A stretch of 33,319 nt of DNA from Acidobacteriota bacterium. Its GTDB lineage: Bacteria > Pseudomonadota > Alphaproteobacteria > Acetobacterales > Acetobacteraceae. The notes under the pieces were generated by a model. It was not told the origin of the DNA. It was given only the letters and a program-made list of their open reading frames with translations, and made no database searches. Shown in pieces: positions 15,200 through 22,662 of this stretch. The translations under genes were made by a program, and so were the position numbers. The stretch spans positions 1 through 33,319 of the forward strand of contig CAJCIS010000124.1 in the NCBI GenBank assembly GCA_903970435.1, in the 5' to 3' direction. Every line of letters starts with the position of its first letter. Position 1 is the first letter of the stretch.

Positions 15200-16408
15200 A
15201 TGGTTGTTCGTAACGTACTTCGCGCGGCGCTGGTACTCGGCATGCTCTCGGCGGCCGCCGCCCATGCCGAGGAAATGCGGCCGGCGCTCGGCAAGCCGCT
15301 CGCCCAGGCGGGCCAGTTGCTTCGGCAGGGCCGCTACCCCCAGGCCATGGCCGCGGTGCGCGCGGCCGACGCGGTACCCGGCAAAACCGCGCACGAACAA
15401 TACGTCATCGAGGAAATGCGCGCCGCCATCGCCGAAAAATCCGGCGACATGGCCACGGCGTCGGCCGCGTACCAGCGCATGCTGGCCAGCGGCCAGGTGG
15501 GCGGCGCACAGGCCGTCCGCATCTACCAGGCCGAGGCCTCGCTGGCCTACCGGGCGCAGAATTACGGCCAGGCCGTCAACTGGCTCGATAAATATTTCAA
15601 GGCCGGCGGCACCGCACCGGAATTGCGCACCCTGCAAATTCAGGCGCTCTATCTGGCTAAGAACTACGCCGAGGCCGGCCGCCTGCAGGCGCAGGTGGTC
15701 GCGGCGCAAACCCGCGCCGGCCGCATCCCGGCCGAAAACGAATTGCTGCTTCTGTATAATTGCCAGAAAGGCAACAACGACAATACCGGTGCGCTCAATA
15801 CGATGAAGCAACTGGTGCTGTATTATCAGAAGCCCGACTACTGGAAGAACGTGATCGACACGTTGCGCGCCAAGCAGGGCTTTTCCGATCGTTTGGTATT
15901 CGACGTCTATCGCCTGGAATTCGCGCTCAGCCTGGTGAACACGCCCGCCGACGCCATGGAAATGGCCGAACTTGCCGTGCAGGCGGGCCTGCCCGGCGAA
16001 GCCAAGACAATCGTGGATAAATGTTATCAAGGCGGCCTGTTCGGCACGGGCCCTGACGCCGCCCGCCAGGCGCGCCTACGCGCCCTGGTGGACAAGACAT
16101 ATGCGCAAACGCTTGCGCAGCTCGGCAAGCAGGACGCCGACGCGGAAACCGATCACGACGGCAACCGCCTGCTCGCCCTTGGCGAAACCTATGTGTCCTA
16201 CGCCAAGTTCGACAAAGGCATTCCGATGATCAAAGACGCCATTGCGAAAGACGATCTGCGCCATCCGGAAGACGCCAAGCTGCAACTCGCCATCGCCTAT
16301 CTCAATTCGGGCGACAAAAAGGATGCGATATCGACGTTGCGGAGCGTGCGCGGAACTGATGGCACGATCGACGTGGCGCAGCTTTGGTTGTTGCATATTG
16401 GGAAGTAA
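15200..16408 (+). CDS. Periplasmic tetratricopeptide-repeat protein of the TonB/Exb locus
   Basis: A 402-residue protein with a signal peptide (MVVRNVLRAALVLGMLSAAA, cut near AHA-EE) followed by helical repeats of the TPR type: AGQLLRQGRYPQAMAAVRAA, AEASLAYRAQNYGQAVNWLD, and ALGETYVSYAKFDKGIPMIK with LQLAIAYLNSGDKKDAISTL near the end. TPR proteins are often placed beside tonB-exbB-exbD genes and may act as periplasmic partners of the complex; that role is inference. The ATG at 15200 is chosen because it opens the signal peptide. The frame is open back to 14978, but that stretch is mostly the translated repeat pair. Confidence 0.87.
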   Translation: MVVRNVLRAALVLGMLSAAAAHAEEMRPALGKPLAQAGQLLRQGRYPQAMAAVRAADAVPGKTAHEQYVIEEMRAAIAEKSGDMATASAAYQRMLASGQVGGAQAVRIYQAEASLAYRAQNYGQAVNWLDKYFKAGGTAPELRTLQIQALYLAKNYAEAGRLQAQVVAAQTRAGRIPAENELLLLYNCQKGNNDNTGALNTMKQLVLYYQKPDYWKNVIDTLRAKQGFSDRLVFDVYRLEFALSLVNTPADAMEMAELAVQAGLPGEAKTIVDKCYQGGLFGTGPDAARQARLRALVDKTYAQTLAQLGKQDADAETDHDGNRLLALGETYVSYAKFDKGIPMIKDAIAKDDLRHPEDAKLQLAIAYLNSGDKKDAISTLRSVRGTDGTIDVAQLWLLHIGK

Positions 16409-16412
16409 GGCA

Positions 16413-16537
16413 GGAACCAGTTCTTTTTTGAAAAAAAAGAACCAAAGGCAGCCATAGTTTCCCGGCGTGTAATCACTAAAACCAGGCGATAAATCAAAAG
16501 TTTTTTGTTTCTTTTTTTCAAAAAAGAAATACTTGCT
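16413..16537. repeat. Inverted pair of A/T-rich hairpin repeats in a convergent gap (R 16413-16450, F 16495-16537)
   Basis: The R copy starts 4 bp after the TPR stop and lacks the distal AAAACTTTT part. The F copy abuts the stop codon of the minus-strand cytochrome gene. Each unit therefore sits at the 3' end of its own gene with its GAAG side facing that gene. The spacer is about 44 bp. Confidence 0.92.
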
Positions 16538-18721
16538 TTACTTCCCCTGCAGCGCCCGCAAAGCGACCGCATAAACATAGGCATAGCGTGGCTCATCGGG
16601 GGCCAGGATCGTTGCGTGGCGCAGTTCCTCGAGGGCGGCGGTATAGTTCTTCTGGCGGATCAGGCTGAGGCCGAGCGCGTGGTGCGGCGCGGCGGCGTCG
16701 GGCACCTGCGCGATCGCCGTGCGCAATGTTGCGGCGGCGTCGCTTTCGCGGTTTTCGATGCGGTAGAGATCGGCCAGATCGACATAGAGCGGGACGGCTT
16801 TTGCATCTAGACGCAGGCCGGCGCGAAATTCGGCTTCGGCGTCCTGGGTGCGGCCGCGGCGGGTGAGGAACAGGCCCAGATTGGCTCGGCCTTCGGGGCG
16901 GTCGGCGTTCAGGCGCTGCGCGGCCTCGTATTCGGACCAGGCGGCGGCCAGGCGGGTTGCGTCGGCTTGCGGCAGGGCGGCGGCCGGCTGGTCGGCGAGC
17001 AGCGATGCCGCCTCGATACGCACGGCGGCGATCGGGTCGGACAGCAGGGCGCGGGCGCGTTGCCAGCGCGCATCGAGCGGTTCATCGGCCTGCGCCTGCA
17101 GGGCGGCGACGCGGACCAGCGGGTCGGGGTCTTGCAGCGCTGCGGTGACCGCGGCGGCTTCGGCCGGCGCGGGGAAATGTTGCAGTTCGGTGATTACCGT
17201 CGCGCGCGCTATGGCGGGGACGGCCGGATTGTTCGCCAGCGCGATGAGCAGATCGCCCGATGCTGGGTCGCCGGCGCGCGCCTGGTGGAGCGCCTGCGTC
17301 CAGGTTTGGTTGCCGTGACGTATCGGTCCGTGCCAGCCTTCCACCGCGGTGGCGGCCCAGGCGGCGGATTTGCCGGTGTGGCAGTCGTTGCAGGCATTCG
17401 GGGTGCCGGCCCGGACCGATATGTCCGGCCGCGGAATGCGGAAGCTGTGATCGTGCCTTCGGTCGACGACCATGTAGGTGCGGGCGGGCATATGGCAGGA
17501 TAGGCAGTCGGGCGCGCCAGGGCCCGCGGCGTGGCCGGTATGGGCCGGCGTGGCGAAGCGGGCGCTTTGATGGCATTGCGCGCAGACCGAGGCGGCCGGC
17601 GCGCCCGCTTCGATGCGAAGGCCGCCGGCGTGCGGATCGTGGCAGTCGGAGCAGACGACGCCGCGGGCATACATCAGGCTTTGCTTGAAGGACTGGTCGT
17701 TGAACACTTCGTCCTTCATCTGGCCGTCATCCTCGAACAGGCCGGCATCGAGGAAGGTGGGCAGGTGGGTGTCGGTGAGCGGCTGGCCCGGCAGCCACCC
17801 CTCGCGGAATTCCGAGCGGCGGGAATGGCACTGGGCGCAGACTTCGACCTCGTCGCCCGCGGGCCGCGCGACACCGTGCGCGGGGCTGCCGGTGGCCGGG
17901 TTCGGCGTCCAGTCGGCGGGGGGGCGGCGCGCGGCCTGGGTGGCGAAACCCTGGCGCGGCGTATGCGGGTCGCGGCCGTTGCGGGCCCAGGCGACGTGCG
18001 CGGCGCCCGGGCCATGGCAGCTTTCGCAGCCGACGCTGACCTCGGCGAAAATGGTATCGTAGCTGTTGCGGGCGGCATCGTAGCGCTTGCGCAGGCCGGT
18101 GGTGTGGCATTCGGCGCACATGAAATTCCAGTTCTGCATCCGGCCGGTCCAGTGAAGCGGGTCGGACGCGGGGATCGGCTGGTTCTGATAGAGGTGGAAC
18201 CAGCGTTGGCCGCCGGCCGCGGCGGGGCGCGTGTCCCAGGCCCAGGGCAGCACCTGGAGCCGACCGTCGGGGAATGTGACGAGGTATTGCTGGAGCGGTG
18301 CAAAGCCGAAGCTGTAGCTGACGGGAAAGTTGGCCGGCTTGCCGTCGGCGCCTTCGGTTTCGACGATGTAGGCGTCACCGTTGCGGTAGAAGCGGCCGGT
18401 CGATCCCTTGAAACTGATCCTTGCGCCGTTGAAGTCGCCGCGGACGGTGCCTGGGGTGGCGGCCGCCTGGGCGATGGCGTGGTGCGAATGCCGCCACGCG
18501 GCGGCTTCGGGGACGTGGCACGCGGCGCAGGCGGATGATCCGGCATAGCCTTGCGGCGCGCGGGGCGACAGCAGGCCGATCCTGCTGGCATCGGCGGGCT
18601 GTGTGGCTATGCGCTGCGCATGGCTGGCCAGGCCGCAGAGCGTCAGCAGGGACACGAGGGCGCTGAGCCACCATCGGCTGCGCGGTAACCGCGGGGCACC
18701 GCGCCATTTAGTCCGCTTCAT
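16538..18721 (-). CDS. Octahaem cytochrome c with HEAT/TPR C-terminal region
   Basis: A 727-residue exported protein. A basic, hydrophobic N-terminus (about residues 13-36) acts as signal or anchor. Eight CxxCH haem sites follow, at residues 65, 202, 232, 295, 357, 380, 406 and 444 (first Cys of each). From about residue 475 the protein becomes helical repeat: HEAT-like (DPDPLVRVAALQAQ, DPIAAVRIEAASLLAD), then TPR (RANLGLFLTRRGRTQDAEAE, HHALGLSLIRQKNYTAALEE). The haem part has the GDFNGARISF and LQQYLVTFPDGRLQVLPWAW blocks of a recurrent multihaem/TPR family of unknown electron partner. It probably works in the periplasm. It is divergent from the membrane-protein operon at 19073, which may supply a quinone-side or anchoring partner (inference). 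Confidence 0.9.
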   Translation of the reverse strand: MKRTKWRGAPRLPRSRWWLSALVSLLTLCGLASHAQRIATQPADASRIGLLSPRAPQGYAGSSACAACHVPEAAAWRHSHHAIAQAAATPGTVRGDFNGARISFKGSTGRFYRNGDAYIVETEGADGKPANFPVSYSFGFAPLQQYLVTFPDGRLQVLPWAWDTRPAAAGGQRWFHLYQNQPIPASDPLHWTGRMQNWNFMCAECHTTGLRKRYDAARNSYDTIFAEVSVGCESCHGPGAAHVAWARNGRDPHTPRQGFATQAARRPPADWTPNPATGSPAHGVARPAGDEVEVCAQCHSRRSEFREGWLPGQPLTDTHLPTFLDAGLFEDDGQMKDEVFNDQSFKQSLMYARGVVCSDCHDPHAGGLRIEAGAPAASVCAQCHQSARFATPAHTGHAAGPGAPDCLSCHMPARTYMVVDRRHDHSFRIPRPDISVRAGTPNACNDCHTGKSAAWAATAVEGWHGPIRHGNQTWTQALHQARAGDPASGDLLIALANNPAVPAIARATVITELQHFPAPAEAAAVTAALQDPDPLVRVAALQAQADEPLDARWQRARALLSDPIAAVRIEAASLLADQPAAALPQADATRLAAAWSEYEAAQRLNADRPEGRANLGLFLTRRGRTQDAEAEFRAGLRLDAKAVPLYVDLADLYRIENRESDAAATLRTAIAQVPDAAAPHHALGLSLIRQKNYTAALEELRHATILAPDEPRYAYVYAVALRALQGK

Positions 18722-18763
18722 CGATGGCCCCGACCTGTCCGGCTAAATTCACATAATGTTAGC

Positions 18764-18793
18764 GTATTACAGGCGCGCCGACATTATTTGCAA
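18764..18793 (-). promoter_or_regulatory. Candidate promoter for the octahaem cytochrome gene
   Basis: On the minus strand: -35 TTGCAA (18788-18793), 18-bp spacer, -10 TAATAC (18764-18769). It would start transcription about 35 bp before the gene. Both boxes are only moderate matches. The remainder of the 351-bp gene-free stretch 18722-19072 holds the plus-strand promoter at 18869-18897, one repeat unit and no gene. Confidence 0.35.
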
Positions 18794-18868
18794 GCTATTG
18801 ACGTCGGTTTGGATAAACCACTATCATTGACGAGTCTTATCGGTTGCACGCAGATGTAAGCGCTGATC

Positions 18869-18897
18869 TTGTTATCTACTTTGTTTGGCGGTATAAT
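18869..18897 (+). promoter_or_regulatory. Strong sigma70-type promoter for the membrane-protein operon
   Basis: -35 TTGTTA (18869-18874), 17-bp spacer, perfect -10 TATAAT (18892-18897). This is the best promoter match I found in the window. It lies 176 bp before the 19073 start. The leader it would make includes the repeat unit at 18947-18990. An additional weaker match, TTGACG (18798-18803) with TATCAT (18822-18827), lies upstream. Confidence 0.65.
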
Positions 18898-18946
18898 TTG
18901 GATGACCCGACTTGCGCATGTGGCGCCGCGTTTCGTCTGCGAAGGA

Positions 18947-18990
18947 GGAAGGATGTTCTTTTCTGAAGGAAAGAACCGAAAGACTTTTGC
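18947..18990 (-). repeat. A/T-rich hairpin repeat, R orientation, inside a 5' leader
   Basis: Arms GTTCTTTTC and GGAAAGAAC around TGAA. A base change in the inner stem is kept paired as a G-U wobble in plus-strand RNA, and another as C:G. It lies between the TATAAT promoter at 18892 and the gene at 19073, so it would be transcribed as part of the leader. Confidence 0.9.
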
Positions 18991-19072
18991 TCGTTTGCCG
19001 GCGGAGAGGGCGGAGCTTTGGCTCATTCGCCTCACGACTTTCTAGAACAGCCCCTGCAAAGGAAATCCGCCC

Positions 19073-19630
19073 ATGGACGGCCGGCATGTCATTACGCTGC
19101 TGCACGGCTGGGGTTTCGGCGCCATATTCGTGGCGGGTTTTCCGCTGGCGATCGTGGCACTGGCCGGCACCACGTCGTCCGCCGACCGTTTGCCGAGCGC
19201 GCGGGAACAGAAATATCTGGCGCGCGGATTGTGGTTGCTTGCGGCAATCGGTTGGATCGCCGTTTTTGCCGGCGCCTATGTGATCTATCCTTGGTATCGC
19301 GCCAAGCCGCCGGCCGGCTTAACCGATCTGTCGCTGTATCCACGATCGCTGCTGCTGTCCCACCCGGACACGCAATGGTTGCACGATGTCGGCATGGAAT
19401 GGAAGGAACATGTGAGTTGGCTGGCGCCGATGATACTGACAATGGTTGCCTATATCTACACCGTGTATGGCGCAGGATTATCGCAGCATAAGGGCCTGCG
19501 CCGCACGTTTCTGACATTCACCGTCGTTGCGTTCGCCGCCGCCGGCGTGTCGGGCATATTTGGCAAGGCGCTCAACAACTACGCACCGGTCATGAGTCGC
19601 CATCAGGCCGAACGGGCAGACGCGCCATGA
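19073..19630 (+). CDS. Four-helix integral membrane protein, unknown function
   Basis: A 185-residue protein with hydrophobic segments near residues 9-31, 53-73, 115-135 and 147-166. It has a periplasmic or cytosolic loop containing YPWYRAKPP and a conserved-looking MEWKEHVSWLAP block. Several His residues lie near helix ends (LLHGWGFG, WLHDVG, WKEHVSW) and could bind haem, but that is speculation. AAAGGAA upstream supports the ATG at 19073. The next gene overlaps by ATGA. Position opposite a multihaem cytochrome suggests a role in the same electron-transfer unit (inference). Confidence 0.8.
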   Translation: MDGRHVITLLHGWGFGAIFVAGFPLAIVALAGTTSSADRLPSAREQKYLARGLWLLAAIGWIAVFAGAYVIYPWYRAKPPAGLTDLSLYPRSLLLSHPDTQWLHDVGMEWKEHVSWLAPMILTMVAYIYTVYGAGLSQHKGLRRTFLTFTVVAFAAAGVSGIFGKALNNYAPVMSRHQAERADAP

Positions 19631-19974
19631 CGGATCCACCGCTCCGCCCGACCGCAGGTTTGCCGAGCGGACTGGCGGGGGCCGCCATTCTCGCGGCCGG
19701 CATTGGCAGTGCCGCGCTGGGGGTGTTTGCGATGTTGGCGGATGCGTCGCAGCCGATCAATCACATTTTGACTTTCTATAGGCCCACCGGCGCGCTTTCC
19801 GGTGTCACGACGTCCGCAATCGTGATTTGGCTGGTGGCGTGGCTTGGATTGGGGCGGCGCTGGAATGGCAAAGATATCGAACTTGCCAAGGTCAATATTG
19901 GCGCCCTGATATTGTTGGGGATTGGCGTTCTGCTGACATTTCCGCCTTTCATGGATTTGCTTCAGGGCAAGTAG
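19627..19974 (+). CDS. Three-helix integral membrane protein, unknown function
   Basis: A 115-residue protein coupled to the previous gene by an ATGA overlap. Hydrophobic segments lie near residues 15-38, 56-76 and 91-110, with NHILTFYRPTGALSGVTTSA (about residues 45-64) between the first two. I do not recognise a named family. The tight coupling suggests it forms a complex with the four-helix protein. A repeat unit begins 6 bp after the stop. Confidence 0.78.
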   Translation: MTDPPLRPTAGLPSGLAGAAILAAGIGSAALGVFAMLADASQPINHILTFYRPTGALSGVTTSAIVIWLVAWLGLGRRWNGKDIELAKVNIGALILLGIGVLLTFPPFMDLLQGK

Positions 19975-19980
19975 GCCGAC

Positions 19981-20024
19981 AGAAGAATGTTCTTTTTGAA
20001 AAAAGAACCAAAAAACTATTTTCC
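19981..20024 (-). repeat. A/T-rich hairpin repeat, R orientation, single
   Basis: Arms GTTCTTTTT and AAAAAAGAAC, one T shorter than usual. It sits directly after the membrane-protein operon with its GAAG side towards the gene. It has no F partner before the receptor gene. Confidence 0.88.
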
Positions 20025-20112
20025 GTTGAAGTCGGCTTGATGGTTTGGCGTGGAACACCGCGCTCATTACGTTGAGCGATACAAAAAATCCCGCGTGAGG
20101 ACGTAAACCCTG

Positions 20113-20141
20113 TTGACGAAATTCCGTACCACTATTATTCA
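20113..20141 (+). promoter_or_regulatory. Candidate promoter of the TonB-dependent receptor
   Basis: -35 TTGACG (20113-20118), 17-bp spacer, -10 TATTCA (20136-20141). The -10 lies within the centre and right arm of the perfect palindrome 20125-20151, a geometry typical of repressor operators. Confidence 0.6.
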
Positions 20142-20151
20142 TAGTGGTACG
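20125..20151. promoter_or_regulatory. Perfect 27-bp palindrome (operator) over the receptor promoter
   Basis: CGTACCACTAT (20125-20135), centre TATTC, ATAGTGGTACG (20141-20151): eleven perfect base pairs per arm. It ends 28 bp before the receptor start and overlaps the -10. Because transcription would begin within or just after it, it is more likely a dimer-binding operator than an RNA hairpin. I found no second copy in this window. The regulator is unknown; a LacI-, GntR- or TetR-type protein would fit the symmetry. Confidence 0.65.
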
Positions 20152-20179
20152 TGGATTGTACGAACGGGAGCCGTTATTA

Positions 20180-22609
20180 ATGGATTATTCTGACCGCCGA
20201 CCGGGCCGGAGCACTCTTGCGATACCGGCCTTGCCCCGCACTACCTTCCTCGGGGCACTCTTCTGCTCGGTTTGCGTCCCGGCGCTGGCACAGACCACCG
20301 CACCTTCGGTGCAGGCGGCGATCGGAACCGGTGCGGTGCCGACCGGGGTGGAAGACGTGGTGGTTACGGCTCGGCATCGTTCCGAGAAAGCGCAGAAAGT
20401 GCCGATCGCGCTCACGGCTGTCGGCACCACGAAACTGGCCAACACCGGTACCACATCCATCACCGACCTGGAATTTCTGGTACCGACCTTGCAGGTGAGC
20501 GAATTCAATCCGCGCAACACCAGCTTCAACATCCGAGGTGTTGGCAACAACGTTGCCAGTTCGAATGACGGCCTGGAGGCCGGCGTGGGCGTGTATGTGG
20601 ACGGCGTGATTTATGCGCGCCCCGGCGTCGCGGCCTTCGACTTTCCTGACATCGCCGATGTGGAAGTGCTGCGTGGTCCGCAGGGCACGTTGTTCGGCAA
20701 GAACACCACGGCGGGCGCCATCGACGTGCACACCAAACTGCCGACATTCACGCCGCAGGCCGATCTTGAAGCCTCGGTCGGCAATTATGGCTATTGGCAG
20801 GTGAAGGGAACCGTCAGCGACGGCTTCAGCGACAAGATCGCGGCGCGCGTATCATTCCTGGGCGACGAACGTGATGGCACGATCACCGGCGTTGTCGCCG
20901 GTCAGCATTACGCCAGTCTCGATGACAAGGCGGGCCGGGCGCAGATCCTGGCGACGCCGACCGACAACCTGACGCTTCGGCTGATCGTCGATTATGCGCA
21001 TCAGTTCCAGACCTGCTGCGTCAACCTGCCTGCCGGCGCATTCACCAACCTCGAGAACGGCAGCCTGATCCCCTATGATTTCTTCGCGCGGGAGGCGTTC
21101 ACCCACTATCAATTGCCAAACTTCAATCCGTTCACCCGTGATGCCTCGATCAACGATCCAACCTATTTCCGGATGGAGACCGGCGGTGTGTCATTGCAGG
21201 CTGATTATGATCTGAATGGCTATACGTTGACGTCGCTATCCGCCTGGCGCTTCTGGAACTGGTGGCCGCAGAACGGTGCCACCCCCGCGGTTGGTTTGCA
21301 GACAGAAACGTTTGGCAATACCGGGGACCGGCAGAAGGAGACGAGCCAGGAATTCCGCGTGACATCGCCCACCGGCGGCGCGGTGGATTTCACTGCGGGT
21401 GCGTATTTCTTTTACCAGGATCTGGAAGGCCGAAGCGTCACGAGCTGGGGGCCGCAGGCGGGGGAATTCTATGAGGGGCCGAAATACCCGGTGCCGGTTT
21501 CAACGCTCGCGTTCAACGGCTATGGGATCCTGTCGAATTCCGATCCGGTCACGAACAGCTATGCGGGCTACGGCCAGGCCACCTGGCATGTCGCGCCGCA
21601 ACTGGACCTGCTGGCGGGGCTGCGCTACACGTATGAAGATAAATCAGGCAGCTTCTATCAGTATACGACCGGCGGCGCCTCTGTGGCCGGTTTGCCAGCC
21701 AAGGAGGCCGCGCAGATAGATGCCATCCGCGCATCGCTGGGATCGGAGCTATATTACAAGGAACTGACCCATAACGGGGCGCTGTCGTACCTGATAAGCT
21801 CCACCTACAAGATTACGGACGACATAAACGCTTACGCGAGCTACTCGCGCGGCAACAAGTCGGCCGGCGTGAACGTTACGCAACTGCCTTCCCCGACCGA
21901 TGCGATCGTCAAGCCGGAGCGGATTGACGACTACGAGGTCGGCCTGAAGAGTTCGTGGTTCGACCACCGCCTGACGGCCAATGCGGACGCTTTCTGGGTC
22001 GAGGATTCGGATTATCAGGGTATCACCGCGGTGCCGATCAGCCCGGTGAAATCGCTGACCTATATTGCGAGCGTGCCGAAGGTGAAATCGCAAGGTATCG
22101 AAATTGATAGCAGCGCACGGCCATTCGATTGGCTGACCTTGAATTTCAGCGGCGCCTATACCTACGCGGAATACGAATCTTATCCGAAGGGCCAGTGCCC
22201 GCCCGAAATCTCCGGTTCCGCCACGGAAATCTGCAATCTGACGGGCAAGACAGTGCCGGGCACATCGCGCTGGGTGATGTCGACGGGCGGCGAAATTGCC
22301 CGCCCGATCGGCAGCTACGGACGATATGACCTGGTGGGCTATGTCGGCGCCGATTTCAGCTTGCGCTCCAACTACAACGTCACCGCGAACGATTCGATCT
22401 ATGGCAACATCCCCGGCTACGGGCTGCTGGATGTGCGGCTGGGTGTGCGCACCGCCGACAGCCGGTACGATCTGTTCCTGTGGTCGCATAACGCAACCAA
22501 TACCGACTATTATCTGGTGCGGGGCGTGACCACGCCATTTAGCGGCCTGCTGTATGGCAATATCGGCGATCCGCTGACATTCGGCGCCACGTTGAGGGTG
22601 CATTTGTGA
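20180..22609 (+). CDS. TonB-dependent outer-membrane receptor
   Basis: An 809-residue protein: signal sequence ending VPALAQ, TonB-box-like stretch VEDVVVTARH, then the plug domain with FNIRGVGNNVASS, GVYVDGVIYARPG and the hallmark VEVLRGPQGTLFGKNTTAGAI. A long 22-strand barrel ends in the typical aromatic/hydrophobic last strand (TFGATLRVHL). It imports a scarce substrate across the outer membrane using TonB energy. The start at 20180 has GGGAG at 20166-20170. An upstream in-frame GTG at 20144 lies inside the operator and is rejected. No TonB/ExbBD genes are adjacent; the set at 12278-14945 could serve it. Substrate unknown, but the downstream sulfatases point to a sulfated compound. Confidence 0.93.
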   Translation: MDYSDRRPGRSTLAIPALPRTTFLGALFCSVCVPALAQTTAPSVQAAIGTGAVPTGVEDVVVTARHRSEKAQKVPIALTAVGTTKLANTGTTSITDLEFLVPTLQVSEFNPRNTSFNIRGVGNNVASSNDGLEAGVGVYVDGVIYARPGVAAFDFPDIADVEVLRGPQGTLFGKNTTAGAIDVHTKLPTFTPQADLEASVGNYGYWQVKGTVSDGFSDKIAARVSFLGDERDGTITGVVAGQHYASLDDKAGRAQILATPTDNLTLRLIVDYAHQFQTCCVNLPAGAFTNLENGSLIPYDFFAREAFTHYQLPNFNPFTRDASINDPTYFRMETGGVSLQADYDLNGYTLTSLSAWRFWNWWPQNGATPAVGLQTETFGNTGDRQKETSQEFRVTSPTGGAVDFTAGAYFFYQDLEGRSVTSWGPQAGEFYEGPKYPVPVSTLAFNGYGILSNSDPVTNSYAGYGQATWHVAPQLDLLAGLRYTYEDKSGSFYQYTTGGASVAGLPAKEAAQIDAIRASLGSELYYKELTHNGALSYLISSTYKITDDINAYASYSRGNKSAGVNVTQLPSPTDAIVKPERIDDYEVGLKSSWFDHRLTANADAFWVEDSDYQGITAVPISPVKSLTYIASVPKVKSQGIEIDSSARPFDWLTLNFSGAYTYAEYESYPKGQCPPEISGSATEICNLTGKTVPGTSRWVMSTGGEIARPIGSYGRYDLVGYVGADFSLRSNYNVTANDSIYGNIPGYGLLDVRLGVRTADSRYDLFLWSHNATNTDYYLVRGVTTPFSGLLYGNIGDPLTFGATLRVHL

Positions 22610-22662
22610 GCGGACATTCCAGGTTATTGCGTATCGAATGAATGACGAAACAGGGGGCCGCG

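Noticed and set aside
16538..18721. Octahaem hydroxylamine oxidoreductase or nitrite reductase
   Set aside because: All eight sites are plain CxxCH with no CxxCK site, and the HEAT/TPR tail is foreign to those enzymes.
20144..20179. GTG start for the TonB-dependent receptor inside the palindrome
   Set aside because: It would place the coding start within the operator and -10 region; the ATG at 20180 has a ribosome site and begins a better export signal.
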